Of a DNA stretch of 64,000 nucleotides, positions 1 to 8,523 are shown piece after piece. The stretch's first letter is position 1, and the number at the start of each line of letters is the position of its first letter. Source of the stretch: Verrucomicrobiota bacterium (GTDB lineage: Bacteria > Verrucomicrobiota > Verrucomicrobiia > Verrucomicrobiales > Akkermansiaceae); the NCBI GenBank assembly GCA_017301995.1, contig JAFLEH010000013.1, positions 62,001 through 126,000 of the forward strand, read 5' to 3'. A program made the position numbers and the translations under genes. The notes beneath the pieces were generated by a model. That model saw nothing but the letters and a program-made list of their open reading frames with translations. It was not told the origin of the DNA and did no database searches.

Positions 1-1332
1 GAACAGGAACAGTGCGAAAAGCAGCAGATAGATCGCTCCGAAGCCGATCAGCGAGGTGAGCACCTGCTCGGCCCTGACCACGGCGGAAAGCCCCTCGCTG
101 GTCTTCAGATAGCCCCACACGATCCATGGCTGGCGGCCGATCTCCGCCGTGAACCAACCGGCCTGGTTGGCGATCTGCGGCAGCAGCACCGCAGGCACCG
201 CAAGCCGCAGGAACCAGCGGGTTGAAGCGGTATCCGGGCTATCGAGTTTTCCGCGCCACCACAGCCAGGCTCCCCACATGGACATGCCTATCAGCGCCAT
301 CCCGATCGCCACCATCAGGTGGAAGAACTGGAACGTCGCCTGGATGGGCGGGCGGAGGTCCTCCGGGATCGAATCGAGGCCCCGCACTTCATGCGATGCC
401 GATCCGCCGACGAGCAGGCTCAGCCCTCCGGGGATGGCGGGTCCCACGGTGCGCCGGTTTTCCGAGTCCACCCAGCCGAACACATGCAGAGGCGCGTCCG
501 GTCCGGACTTCCACAATCCTTCCATCGCCGCGAGTTTCGACGGCTGGTTTTCCGCCACACCCGCCGCCGAATGATGGCCGGTGACGAGGGCCAGCAACGA
601 GGCCGCCACCGCCAGCGCGAGACCGAATTTGATCGATGACGCCGCGAACGCGGTGTGGCGCCGTTTCAGCAGATAGTACGCGGCCACGCTGATCACCAGA
701 AACGCCCCGGCCAGCCACGCTCCAACCAGCGTGTGCGACAGCCGGTCCATCGACGACGGGCAGAACACCACCCCCCAGAAATCATCGATCACCATCCGGG
801 CCGATCCCGCGGCGGGATCGAACGCCTGCCCCGCGGCGGCGGCCACTCCGTTGATTTCCAGATGCGATCCGGCGGGTGTCTGCTGCCATGAGTTCGCCAC
901 GATGATCCACACCGCGCTGAAATGGGCGCCCAGTGCCACCATGCAGGTTGCGAAAAAGTGCATCCGCGGCCCAACCTTGTCCCAACCGAACAACAGGATC
1001 GCGAGAAATCCCGACTCCAGGAAGAACGCGAAGATGCCCTCCGCCGCGAGCGCGCTGCCGAAAATATCGCCCACAAAGCGCGAATACGTCGCCCAGTTGG
1101 TCCCGAACTCGAACTCCAGCACAATACCGGTGGCCACTCCCAACCCGAAGATCAGGCCGAACACCTTGGTCCAGAAACGCGCCATGTTGTGATAGACCGG
1201 ATCGCGCGTCCGCAGCCAGGTGGCTTCCATCATCACCAGCACCATTCCCAAACCGATGCTCAACGGCGGAAACAGATAGTGAAACGCCGCCGTGAAGGCG
1301 AATTGGACACGTGAGAGGATTTCAACGTTCAT
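1..1332 (-). CDS. cydA: Cytochrome bd ubiquinol oxidase subunit I, C-terminus cut by window edge
   Basis: Reading the minus strand from the ATG at 1332 gives MNVEILSRVQFAFTAAFHYL, the characteristic N-terminus of CydA, and then 444 codons open to the left edge. Later stretches (PLSIGLGMVLVMMEATWLR, FEFGTNWATYSRFVGDIFG) match the quinol- and heme-binding membrane segments of the family. The enzyme oxidises quinol and reduces oxygen at high affinity in the inner membrane. It is the last visible gene of a minus-strand run. Its first 11 bases overlap the end of the NifX-like gene (stop TGA at 1322-1324), so the two are probably translationally coupled. The C-terminus and any cydB lie outside the window. 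Confidence 0.95.
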   Translation of the reverse strand, partial: MNVEILSRVQFAFTAAFHYLFPPLSIGLGMVLVMMEATWLRTRDPVYHNMARFWTKVFGLIFGLGVATGIVLEFEFGTNWATYSRFVGDIFGSALAAEGIFAFFLESGFLAILLFGWDKVGPRMHFFATCMVALGAHFSAVWIIVANSWQQTPAGSHLEINGVAAAAGQAFDPAAGSARMVIDDFWGVVFCPSSMDRLSHTLVGAWLAGAFLVISVAAYYLLKRRHTAFAASSIKFGLALAVAASLLALVTGHHSAAGVAENQPSKLAAMEGLWKSGPDAPLHVFGWVDSENRRTVGPAIPGGLSLLVGGSASHEVRGLDSIPEDLRPPIQATFQFFHLMVAIGMALIGMSMWGAWLWWRGKLDSPDTASTRWFLRLAVPAVLLPQIANQAGWFTAEIGRQPWIVWGYLKTSEGLSAVVRAEQVLTSLIGFGAIYLLLFALFLF

Positions 1333-1777
1333 GATGTTGGGAAATGGATGGATTCGCGGGTGCCGGGCATCTTCCGGGTGGGCCGATCCGCTTGCGGGTC
1401 AGGGTTCCCGCCAGATAGCGGGCCGCCACTTCCGTGGGCCGACGCCTCTCGCTGGTAGCGATAACCCGTATTCCCCCGCTACGCAACAGGTCCGCCAGAC
1501 GTTTTCCGGCCGCGCCGGCGATCACGGCCTGGCAGTCCCTCAACAGCCCCATCAGTTCATGGTTTCCATCACATTCCGCCGCCGGGTCGTGGTGCCGCAC
1601 ACGGTAGCACGGCGTGCGTGCCATGCCGTCAAGAACGTCGAATATCACAAAACGCACCGCCCGCCCGAGGTTGGGAAGGGATTCCCGGTCGGAGTCCGCC
1701 ACTGCCAATCTCAGCAACTGCCCGTCAATCGCTCTTTCGTGTGTCACGAAATGAGCATAAGCCCATAATTGGATCAT
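1322..1777 (-). CDS. NifX/NifB-type dinitrogenase iron-molybdenum cofactor family protein
   Basis: About 150 residues. LRLAVADSD near the N-terminus, then VRFVIFDV and GLLRDCQAVIAGAAGKRLADLLRSGGIRVI, follow the fold of the FeMo-co biosynthesis (NifX/NifY/NifB C-terminal) family. These stand-alone proteins are common outside nitrogen fixers and are often next to DUF134 genes, as here. I chose the ATG at 1777 because the longer reading frame (from 1915) would overlap the DUF134 gene heavily; a GTG at 1747 is also possible. No nif genes are visible, so a nitrogenase role is not supported. The position directly in front of cydA suggests a link with redox or metal supply for respiration, which is inference. 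Confidence 0.72.
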   Translation of the reverse strand: MIQLWAYAHFVTHERAIDGQLLRLAVADSDRESLPNLGRAVRFVIFDVLDGMARTPCYRVRHHDPAAECDGNHELMGLLRDCQAVIAGAAGKRLADLLRSGGIRVIATSERRRPTEVAARYLAGTLTRKRIGPPGRCPAPANPSISQHHER

Positions 1778-1818
1778 GCAACCCGAAATCTCCGCTATTT
1801 CGGAAAACGGAGCGTTTC

Positions 1819-2157
1819 CTACCAATCGAGGGTCAGTTTCGGCTTGCAACAGGCCTTTCCGGGATGAGACAGATTGACCTTTCCGCCCTCGATGCGGATG
1901 GCGTTTCCCTCGCAAAGACAGGTGGCCACGGTCCTACGCGCGCGTCCGAGGAGCCGGCTGAATGTCTGGCGGGAAATCCCCATGCGCGCGGCCGCCTCGA
2001 TTTGCGGCAGGCCATCGACATCCGCAAGCCGCATGGCTTCGAACTCATCGAGCGGCAGAACCCGCTCGGCCAACTCCCGAAGCGGTATTCCCGCGGGTTT
2101 GAAATACACGACATCCGGGAGCGTGGCGATCGTGCGGGGACTGATGGGGCGTGCCAT
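1819..2157 (-). CDS. DUF134 family HTH regulator
   Basis: 112 residues. MARPISPRTIATLPDVVYFKP, followed by an LDEFEAMRLADVDGLPQIEA segment and a helix-turn-helix (AARMGISRQTFSRLLGRARR), is the DUF134 pattern. This family resembles sigma-70 region 4 and is expected to bind DNA. A cysteine-containing tail (ATCLCEG, GKACCKPK) could hold a metal or sense redox state; that is inference. It is followed after 41 bases by the NifX-like gene and then cydA on the same strand, the usual DUF134-NifX pairing. Confidence 0.85.
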   Translation of the reverse strand: MARPISPRTIATLPDVVYFKPAGIPLRELAERVLPLDEFEAMRLADVDGLPQIEAAARMGISRQTFSRLLGRARRTVATCLCEGNAIRIEGGKVNLSHPGKACCKPKLTLDW

Positions 2158-2169
2158 GGCGGGAGAACC

Positions 2170-2970
2170 CTAAACCGAGAAAGCCCCCGTGCCAAGCCTT
2201 GGATTCCGCAATCCGAGTCCGCCCGGATCCCGCCCAATCCCGAACAATAGCGCCAATGTCCGCCACACCCGGCCGGCTGCCGAAGTCCACGGTCTCCGCG
2301 GCCGGACGATCGTCCAGCCGTTCTCCTCCGCCAAGGCGGCCAGCGCGGGCGAGGGGTTCACCACGGTGGCTCCCTCGCACAGGCCGAGCATCGGCAGATC
2401 CGCCCGGCTGTCGGTGTAGCCGTGGGCACGCGCGAATTTGCCGTCCTGAAACCAAGAGCCAGGCAGAATCTCCCGGATCCGTCGGACTTTCGCTTCGCCC
2501 TTGTGGTTTTCCAGCGGCGGAAAGAGCGGAAACTTCGGGCCGGTTTCCACCATGGTTCCGAGCACCAGATCGAAGCCCAGCGATTTCCCGATTTCCGCGA
2601 CGTAGAACTCCGGACTGGCGGACGCGAGCACCAGCAGGTCGCCGTTCCGGCGGTGGTGTTCGACGCGGTCCGACATTTCCGGATAGATCGCGGGCCGGAC
2701 GGCGGCGGCGAAGTCCCGCGCGTGGCTGGCGAGTCGATCCCGGTCCATGCCGGTTAGGAAGGCGAGAAACACCCGCTTCAGCCGCGCGTCGCCTAGCAGA
2801 AAATGGAATGGCGCGGCGATCAGAAACAGCGGCAGAAACACCTGACGCCACGGTTGGCGGCGCAGGATGAAATGGCGGAACAGCAACTGGCAATCCCAGG
2901 CCAACAAGGTTCCGTCCAGATCGAACAAGGCGATCCCCGCGGGCGGTTCGGCTGGCAATGCGGTTTTCAA
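2170..2970 (-). CDS. HAD superfamily (IB-type) phosphatase
   Basis: 266 residues if started at the TTG at 2970, which overlaps the stop of the preceding safE gene (TTGA), a common coupling arrangement. The long open frame upstream belongs to safE in another frame. HAD motif I is IALFDLDGTLLAWD, with the nucleophile Asp and the +2 Asp present. Motif II is LLVLASASPEFY, and the late motif is HGYTDSRADLPML. An inserted hydrophobic cap (FLPLFLIAAPFHFLL) suggests membrane association. IB-type members include phosphoserine phosphatase-like and phosphatidylglycerophosphatase-like enzymes; the substrate cannot be read from sequence. Confidence 0.85.
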   Translation of the reverse strand: MKTALPAEPPAGIALFDLDGTLLAWDCQLLFRHFILRRQPWRQVFLPLFLIAAPFHFLLGDARLKRVFLAFLTGMDRDRLASHARDFAAAVRPAIYPEMSDRVEHHRRNGDLLVLASASPEFYVAEIGKSLGFDLVLGTMVETGPKFPLFPPLENHKGEAKVRRIREILPGSWFQDGKFARAHGYTDSRADLPMLGLCEGATVVNPSPALAALAEENGWTIVRPRRPWTSAAGRVWRTLALLFGIGRDPGGLGLRNPRLGTGAFSV

Positions 2971-3686
2971 TGGCAGCAGGACGGGAGCTTTCCGGACTCC
3001 TCGGGCGGAGGGGGTTCCTTGCCATACCATTGCGGCGGGATGGTGCCATGCAACCGCCACGCCAGCATCAGCGCGGTGACCAGCGCCAGGCCGCGCTGCA
3101 CCCGGTTCATCGCGAGGGGCGTCAGTTTCATCCGGATCCGGTCGAACTGGTGCTGCGCGAGCCAAAGCAGCGGCACGGTGCCCAATCCGAAGGTCAGCGT
3201 GAACTCCGCTCCTTTGGCGGCGGACCCGGAAAGCAACGCCAGTGCGAACACCGCGTAGAGCGGCCCGCACGGCAGCAACGGCGAGAGAAATCCCATCGCC
3301 GCGGACGCGCCCGTGGCGGAAAACCTCGTGGCCTTGAATCGCGCCCGCGCCGTGAGCCTGGCAACAAACGCCGGACGCGGCAGCCGCTTGTCCAATCCCG
3401 AGGCCACTAACAAAAGAACCGCCACCATCACCCACGGCAGCAGAACGGCCGGCGAATCGAAAAACCACTTCAGCGGCTGTTTGCCCAAGGCTCCGCACAC
3501 CGCGCCAATCAGCCCGTAGGACAGCATCCGCGAGCCGTGATAGAGGGCGGCGCCGGTTAGACGCTCGCCATCCGACTTCGCGAGCCCGCCAAGCCCGCAG
3601 GCGATGGGTCCGCACATGCCGACGCAGTGCAGGCTGGTGGCCATGCCCAGCAGCAGCGCTCCGATCGCGGTTAGTGAAGAGTCCAT
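2967..3686 (-). CDS. Sulfite exporter TauE/SafE family membrane protein (cbb3 assembly locus)
   Basis: 239 residues, strongly hydrophobic, with about six membrane segments. It begins LTAIGALLLGMATSLHCVGMCGPIACGL, the TSLHCxGMCGP motif seen in the SafE/CcoS-associated and CcdA-like branch of this family, thought to handle copper or thiols during cytochrome oxidase assembly. It lies just downstream of ccoG and a small membrane gene, as in many cbb3 maturation clusters. The C-terminus ends in a cysteine-histidine cluster (PSCCH), which might bind metal. The next gene (HAD phosphatase) starts inside its stop codon. Confidence 0.85.
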   Translation of the reverse strand: MDSSLTAIGALLLGMATSLHCVGMCGPIACGLGGLAKSDGERLTGAALYHGSRMLSYGLIGAVCGALGKQPLKWFFDSPAVLLPWVMVAVLLLVASGLDKRLPRPAFVARLTARARFKATRFSATGASAAMGFLSPLLPCGPLYAVFALALLSGSAAKGAEFTLTFGLGTVPLLWLAQHQFDRIRMKLTPLAMNRVQRGLALVTALMLAWRLHGTIPPQWYGKEPPPPEESGKLPSCCH

Positions 3687-3693
3687 GGCGGGA

Positions 3694-3864
3694 TCAGGGT
3701 TTTGCGTTCCGCAGGAGCGCGGGTTTGTCGTAGGGCACCTCGCTGGTATCGACGCCGGAAGCCAGGACGAAATACGCCACCCACACGCCGATCAGCACCA
3801 GGAACGCCAGCGGGACAAACACCCACGGGTTCCTGGCGAGAAAACTGAGCAGGGAACGGATCAC
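3694..3864 (-). CDS. Small single-pass membrane protein between ccoG and safE
   Basis: 56 residues, read from a GTG at 3864 that overlaps the ccoG stop (GTGA). The sequence has a short basic N-terminus (IRSLLSFLARNP), one strong membrane helix (WVFVPLAFLVLIGVWVAYFV) and a polar tail (DTSEVPYDKPALLRNAKP). It is followed by safE after 7 bases. The position is where cbb3 assembly loci carry small or FixH-like subunits, but the protein is too short for FixH and I do not recognise it. The stop/start overlap and packing make it a real gene with fair confidence. Confidence 0.7.
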   Translation of the reverse strand: MIRSLLSFLARNPWVFVPLAFLVLIGVWVAYFVLASGVDTSEVPYDKPALLRNAKP

Positions 3865-5279
3865 TTCGGTTGGGGAGCGGGGGTGTTGAGCGTGTTGGGA
3901 TTGGGCCCCATGAAACGGGTGGTCTTGGTGACCTGGACCTTCCCCGTTTCATCATATATTTCCAAACGGATGATGCACGGACCGGTATATGAGCCGCGTG
4001 GCGCGATCACGGTGCAGGTCCGGGTCACTTCTTCTTCGGCGGGGATTTTGAAACTCGCGTTGCCATCCGCCAACCGATAGCCGGCGGGTGTGTCCGGCGC
4101 CAACCGGATGCCAACGGTCGCATCCTCGCCGCGCTTGTTCTTCACGCGCATCAGGAAAACGTTGCGCACGCCCTCGGCATCCACCGAGTAGCCCGCGCCG
4201 CTCACCCGCGAGATGGTGGCCGTGAACGAGCTGAACTTGAGCCACGAAACCAACACCAGGGCCGCCAATCCGAGCATGCCGAGCACCGAATACGCGTAAA
4301 TGCGGGGACGGAGAATCCTCCGGGGCTTGCCGGAAAAACCGGTTAGAGAATCGTAGCGGACCAGCCCCTTCGGCCGGTTGAGCTTGGTCATGATGTCGTC
4401 GCAGGCGTCGATGCACGCGGCGCAGCCGATGCACTCGAGCTGCAGGCCGTTGCGGATGTCGATGCCCGTGGGACACACGTTGACGCAACGCCGGCAATCC
4501 ACGCAATCGCCCTCGGTCTTGCCCACCGCGCCGCGCGGTTCGCCGCGGTTCGCGTCGTAGCCGATGGTGACCGTGTCATCGTCCGTTAGGGCGCTCTGCA
4601 GGCGGCCGTAGGGGCACATGATGATGCAGAACTGCTCGCGGAAATAGCCGAAACAGAACCACAGCGTGATAGTTAGAAAAAGCACCACCCCGAACGCGGT
4701 GGCGTGCTGGAGCGGCCCCTCGTGCATGAAATGATAGAGCCGCGGCAGCGAGACGAAGTAGGCGAGGAACGCATGGGCGATCACCGCCGCGATCCCGGCG
4801 TACAGCCAGTGTTTCACCAACCGCTTGGCGATCTTGCCCGCGGTCCACGGGGCCTCGTCCAGTTTCCGCCGCGCCTGGGCGTCACCTTCCACCCAGCGCT
4901 CGATCCGGCGGTAAACGTGGTCGAGAAACACGGTGTACGGGCAGGCCCATCCGCACCACAACCGGCCTAACAGGGACGTCGCGAAAAACAGCGCGAATCC
5001 CAAACCGGTCACCGCGAAAAACATCATCCAGAAGTCCTGCGGCACGAAATGCAGGCCGAATACATGGAAATTGCGGGTCTCGATGTCGAGGAACACCGCC
5101 GGATGACCCTTGATCGGGATCCATGGCAGAGCCAGATAGAAAACGATCAGCGCGAACGCCACCACGCGCCGCATTCCGGTCCATTTGCCTTTCACATCGG
5201 CGGTGTGAATGAAATAGCGGGACCCGTCCGCGTTGATCGAGGTGACGGAGTTGAGATTCGGTTGTCTGGGCGAGGACAT
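3861..5279 (-). CDS. ccoG: Cytochrome c oxidase accessory protein CcoG (FixG/RdxA)
   Basis: 472 residues. Several N-terminal membrane helices include the LLGRLWCGWACPYTVFLDHVY segment and FREQFCIIMCPYGRLQS. Two 4Fe-4S ferredoxin-type cysteine sets follow around residues 250-285 (CVDCRRCVNVCP and CIGCAACIDACD). The C-terminal part is an Ig-like extracytoplasmic domain. CcoG handles copper (Cu2+ reduction) for CuB insertion in cbb3-type oxidases. The gene follows leuD by 39 bases and leads into the small membrane protein and safE. No ccoNOP genes are in view. Confidence 0.95.
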   Translation of the reverse strand: MSSPRQPNLNSVTSINADGSRYFIHTADVKGKWTGMRRVVAFALIVFYLALPWIPIKGHPAVFLDIETRNFHVFGLHFVPQDFWMMFFAVTGLGFALFFATSLLGRLWCGWACPYTVFLDHVYRRIERWVEGDAQARRKLDEAPWTAGKIAKRLVKHWLYAGIAAVIAHAFLAYFVSLPRLYHFMHEGPLQHATAFGVVLFLTITLWFCFGYFREQFCIIMCPYGRLQSALTDDDTVTIGYDANRGEPRGAVGKTEGDCVDCRRCVNVCPTGIDIRNGLQLECIGCAACIDACDDIMTKLNRPKGLVRYDSLTGFSGKPRRILRPRIYAYSVLGMLGLAALVLVSWLKFSSFTATISRVSGAGYSVDAEGVRNVFLMRVKNKRGEDATVGIRLAPDTPAGYRLADGNASFKIPAEEEVTRTCTVIAPRGSYTGPCIIRLEIYDETGKVQVTKTTRFMGPNPNTLNTPAPQPK

Positions 5280-5318
5280 GGGATGTGCGGCTTTCCGGCG
5301 CCGCGGCCGGTATGTTGG

Positions 5319-5921
5319 TTAGATCGCGTAGAGTTCCGCCGCCTTGGCGGCGATGGCGGTGTTGTTGTCCAGCAGTTCCTGGATCGGATCCCAGCGACCG
5401 GACACCAGCGCCTCCCTCGCGGACTCGGGCATCCGCACCGCGAACCGGATGCCATTCGACGCTCGGACCTCCAGGGCCTCGACATCGATCGTCACTTCCA
5501 GCGCCGGATCGGCCTCCACGGCGTCGCGCAGTTTTGTGATATCCGCGACGTCGGCCATCACGCACGGCATGGCCAGAGTGGTGGAGTTTCCATAGAAAAT
5601 CTCGGCGAACGACTCGGCGATCACCCCGCGGAATCCGTATTTGCGGAGCGATTGGGGCGCGTGTTCGCGGGAGGATCCGCAGCCGAAATTCACTCCGGCC
5701 AGCAAAATGGACGCGCCGGAGAACCGGGGATCATTCAGCGGGTGGTCGGTTTTCTCGCCGGTGTCGGGATTGAATCGCACGTCGTAAAACGCGAACTCGC
5801 CGAGTCCGTCGAAGGTGACGCATTTCATGAACCGGGCCGGGATGATGCGGTCGGTATCGATATCCGCGCCGGGAATGAAAACCGCGCGGCCGGTGACTTG
5901 TTTGACAGGTTCGAGGGACAT
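5319..5921 (-). CDS. leuD: 3-isopropylmalate dehydratase small subunit
   Basis: 200 residues, a normal length for LeuD. Motifs include TGRAVFIPGADIDTDRIIPA near the N-terminus, LAGVNFGCGSSREHAPQSL, and GVIAESFAEIFYGNS. With LeuC it forms the isomerase that converts 2- to 3-isopropylmalate in leucine synthesis. It starts 18 bases after leuC, so the pair is co-transcribed. Confidence 0.97.
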   Translation of the reverse strand: MSLEPVKQVTGRAVFIPGADIDTDRIIPARFMKCVTFDGLGEFAFYDVRFNPDTGEKTDHPLNDPRFSGASILLAGVNFGCGSSREHAPQSLRKYGFRGVIAESFAEIFYGNSTTLAMPCVMADVADITKLRDAVEADPALEVTIDVEALEVRASNGIRFAVRMPESAREALVSGRWDPIQELLDNNTAIAAKAAELYAI

Positions 5922-5939
5922 GGGTGGGTAAAGACTTGG

Positions 5940-7349
5940 TTAGGAACGGAGTTGGAACACCTCGCGTGCGTCGGCGATTTCCCCGCGCACGGCGGCGGCG
6001 GCCACCATCACGGGGGACATCAGCACGGTGCGCCCGGTGGGAGATCCCTGGCGGCCCTTGAAGTTTCTGTTGGAAGACGACGCGCAGAGTTGGTCGCCCA
6101 CCAGTTTGTCCGGGTTCATCGCGAGGCACATCGAGCATCCGGCGCCGCGCCATTCGAAACCGGCCGCGGTGAAGATCTTGTCGAGCCCTTCCTGTTCCGC
6201 CTGGATCGCGACGATCTGGGAACCCGGCACCACGATGGCCTGCACGCCGGGCGCCACCTTGTGGCCCACGATGAACTTCGCCACCTCGCGGAAATCGGAA
6301 ATGCGGCCGTTGGTGCAGGAACCGATGAACGCCACATCCACTTTCACGCCTTTGATAGGCGCGCCGGGCGGCAGTTTCATGTAGGCGAGGGCTTCCTCAA
6401 TGGTCGCCTTTTCCGCGGCGGACGCGGCCTTGGCGGGATCGGGGATCGTTTCGGAAATGGCGATGCCGTGGTCCGGGGAAATCCCCCAGGTGACCGTGGG
6501 CTCGATCTCGCCGGCGTCGATCCTGACAATATCGTCATAAACCGCATCCGCGTCCGAAGCGAACGACAACCAGCGCGCCGCAGTGGCGTCGAAGTCGGTC
6601 ATGTCAACATAGGGGCGGCCGTGCAGATAGGCCACGGTCTTGGCATCCGGATTCACATAGCCGCAGCGCGCGCCGCCTTCGATGGACATGTTGCAGACGG
6701 TCATCCGTTCCTCCATCGACATCCGGTCGAACACGTCGCCGGCGTATTCGTAGGCGAAGCCGATTCCGCCCTTCGCGCCTAACAGGCGGATGATGTGCAG
6801 GATCACATCCTTGGCATACACTCCGGGGCGGAGGTCGCCATTCACCTCAATGCGGCGCACTTTCAGAGCTTCCAGCGCCAGCGTCTGCGTGGCCAGAACG
6901 TCGCGCACCTGGGTGGTGCCGATGCCGAACGCGATCGCGCCGAACGCGCCATGAGTGGCCGTGTGGGAATCGCCGCAGGCGATCGTGGTGCCGGGCTGGG
7001 TGATGCCCTGTTCCGGGCCGACCACATGGACGATGCCCTGCTTGCCTGATGCCAGATCGAAGTAAGTGATGCCGAAATCGTCGGCGTTTTTCCGCAGAGC
7101 GGCCATCATTTCCGCGGCGAGCGGGTCCTGCGGCGCGTCCTGGTCCACGGTCGGGACGATGTGGTCCACGGTGGCGAACGTCCGCTGAGGATACTTCACC
7201 TTCAGGCCCAGATCCCGCAGCATGCCGAACGCCTGGGGCGAGGTCACTTCATGGATGAGGTGGGTTCCGATGAAAAGTTGCGTGCGGCCGTCGGCCAGCG
7301 TTCCCACCCGATGACTGTCCCATACTTTCTGAAAGAGGCTTTTTCCCAT
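5940..7349 (-). CDS. leuC: 3-isopropylmalate dehydratase large subunit
   Basis: 469 residues beginning MGKSLFQKVWDSHRV, typical for LeuC. The iron-sulfur cluster ligands are visible in the motifs GSCTNGR and RGAGCSMC, and the substrate-binding ACGDSHTATHGAFGA is intact. It is an aconitase-family enzyme of leucine biosynthesis and the first gene of the long minus-strand run. Confidence 0.97.
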   Translation of the reverse strand: MGKSLFQKVWDSHRVGTLADGRTQLFIGTHLIHEVTSPQAFGMLRDLGLKVKYPQRTFATVDHIVPTVDQDAPQDPLAAEMMAALRKNADDFGITYFDLASGKQGIVHVVGPEQGITQPGTTIACGDSHTATHGAFGAIAFGIGTTQVRDVLATQTLALEALKVRRIEVNGDLRPGVYAKDVILHIIRLLGAKGGIGFAYEYAGDVFDRMSMEERMTVCNMSIEGGARCGYVNPDAKTVAYLHGRPYVDMTDFDATAARWLSFASDADAVYDDIVRIDAGEIEPTVTWGISPDHGIAISETIPDPAKAASAAEKATIEEALAYMKLPPGAPIKGVKVDVAFIGSCTNGRISDFREVAKFIVGHKVAPGVQAIVVPGSQIVAIQAEQEGLDKIFTAAGFEWRGAGCSMCLAMNPDKLVGDQLCASSSNRNFKGRQGSPTGRTVLMSPVMVAAAAVRGEIADAREVFQLRS

Positions 7350-7484
7350 GGTCTTCTGTTCCGCCGGTTAGCTCGGGCGGGCGGCGGAAAATGCAACCGC
7401 CGGGGGAAAATGTCAAAGCATCAACCGCCGGATAGGACAAAAAGGCGGAGACGGCCCGACTTCCGGTGTCGGAAACCCTTCCGG

Positions 7485-7709
7485 TCAATGGGTGGCCAAT
7501 TCGATGTAAAGTGCCACGCCGATGCCGATCAGAGCGGCGACTCCCAGCACCACTACCGCGATTTTCAGCCAGGGTTTGCGGGGCGTTTTCTCGCTTTCTC
7601 CGTCGACCCATTGGTCCCACGACGACTGGGGTTGCGATCCGCTCCGATGGTAATGTTTCAGTCCACCGCGGAACCGAGCGGATTCATCGATGTGTGACGG
7701 ACGCTTCAT
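7485..7709 (-). CDS. Small single-pass membrane protein, unknown function
   Basis: 74 residues: a polar N-terminus with SSWDQWVDG, a basic patch (KTPRKPW) and one C-terminal membrane helix (LKIAVVVLGVAALIGIGVAL). It looks like an anchored, cytosol-facing protein. It is isolated between leuC and the small lipoprotein genes. I do not recognise a family. Confidence 0.6.
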   Translation of the reverse strand: MKRPSHIDESARFRGGLKHYHRSGSQPQSSWDQWVDGESEKTPRKPWLKIAVVVLGVAALIGIGVALYIELATH

Positions 7710-7801
7710 GTGCGGGGGTGTTTGGCCGGGAGAGGTGCGGGTGATTCGGCCGATTGTGGGAATGCGAACGGGTGATTCCGGGTCCTACGCGACGAAAACG
7801 C

Positions 7802-7824
7802 CCTCCGGCCGGGCCGGAGGACGC
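7802..7824 (-). terminator. GC-rich hairpin terminator after the small lipoprotein gene
   Basis: CCTCCGGC-CGG-GCCGGAGG forms an 8-bp perfect stem at 7802-7820. Read on the minus strand it is followed closely by GCGTTTTC, a short T run. It sits 30-50 bases past the stop of the minus-strand gene that ends at 7854. Confidence 0.6.
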
Positions 7825-7853
7825 TTTGGAAGGCGCTTGGGCCCGGAAGAGTA

Positions 7854-8018
7854 TTACTTTTCGTAATGGACAACCGGAGCCGGGGCCGGAGCGGCCTCGA
7901 TTTCCTGGAACTGGGGTGCTGGCGGAAGCGGCGGAGCTTTCGACTCGCCGGTGCAGCAGCAGGAAACGGAAACCATGGCGACTACGGCCGCCATTGTGCC
8001 AAAGAGGATACGGATCAT
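7854..8018 (-). CDS. Small cysteine-rich lipoprotein-like protein
   Basis: 54 residues starting MIRILFGTMAAVVAMVSVS, followed by three cysteines (CCC) that could include a lipidation site, then a proline-rich tail (APPLPPAP, APAPAPVVHYEK). The longer reading frame upstream (to 8222) is an out-of-frame proline-rich shadow. The neighbour at 8128-8247 is another tiny protein of the same design, so this is a small locus of minute envelope proteins. Confidence 0.6.
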   Translation of the reverse strand: MIRILFGTMAAVVAMVSVSCCCTGESKAPPLPPAPQFQEIEAAPAPAPVVHYEK

Positions 8019-8127
8019 ATGCGGTTTGGGGCTGAATTGCGTGGCAGTGGCTTGGCAGGCATTCCGGGTTCTTGCAAGCGGAAAATCGCGCGGGCAATGG
8101 TCCCGGATGGCTGCCGTGCCGGCAAAC

Positions 8128-8247
8128 TTACTTCGCGGGGGCAACGTAGGCGGGCTTGGTCGGGGCGGCAACGTTCGGGCAGCAGGAGGCGGCGAACAGC
8201 GAAGCGGTGGCAACGGCGGCAAGGGCGACGATCTTGGCGAATTTCAT
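8128..8247 (-). CDS. Micro-lipoprotein, paralogue of the one at 30907
   Basis: 39 residues: MKFAKIVALAAVATASLFAA, then SCCPNVAAPTKPAYVAPAK. The signal-like N-terminus leads to a double cysteine. A second copy at 30907-31020 shares the layout (MK..K..., FAASCCPN, TKPA, PAK end), which supports both as real genes because two independent loci preserve the same frame. The function is unknown; a small lipid-anchored envelope protein is the simplest reading. Confidence 0.7.
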   Translation of the reverse strand: MKFAKIVALAAVATASLFAASCCPNVAAPTKPAYVAPAK

Positions 8248-8523
8248 ATCTTTTGGATGTTGGATTGGGGTTGTTTTCCGTGCGGACTCCCGCGCGGCGC
8301 GGGCGTCATCCTAGCCGCCGGTCCCCACCCTGCAAGGCAAATCCTACGGAAAATGTGGTCCCCGTGCCGGAGCCCGCCAGTTCGTTCGCCGGCTGATGCC
8401 GGATCGAAAAATCGGTTTCCCTCCACATCTCCGTTGACGGCGATCCGATTTCGGTTCATTTTCCGCGTCGAACCACCGTAACCAGCCGCTATCCGGAGCA
8501 ACCACCAACCCCAACTCACCACC

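Noticed and set aside
1322..1777. Nitrogen-fixation locus suggested by the NifX-type domain
   Set aside because: No nifHDK, nifB or nifE is visible; stand-alone NifX-like proteins are common in non-fixers.
5049..6782. 577-codon open frame on the plus strand opposite leuD/leuC/ccoG
   Set aside because: It is antisense to three clear genes and rich in Gly/His/Arg, the composition expected from the complement of GC-rich coding DNA.
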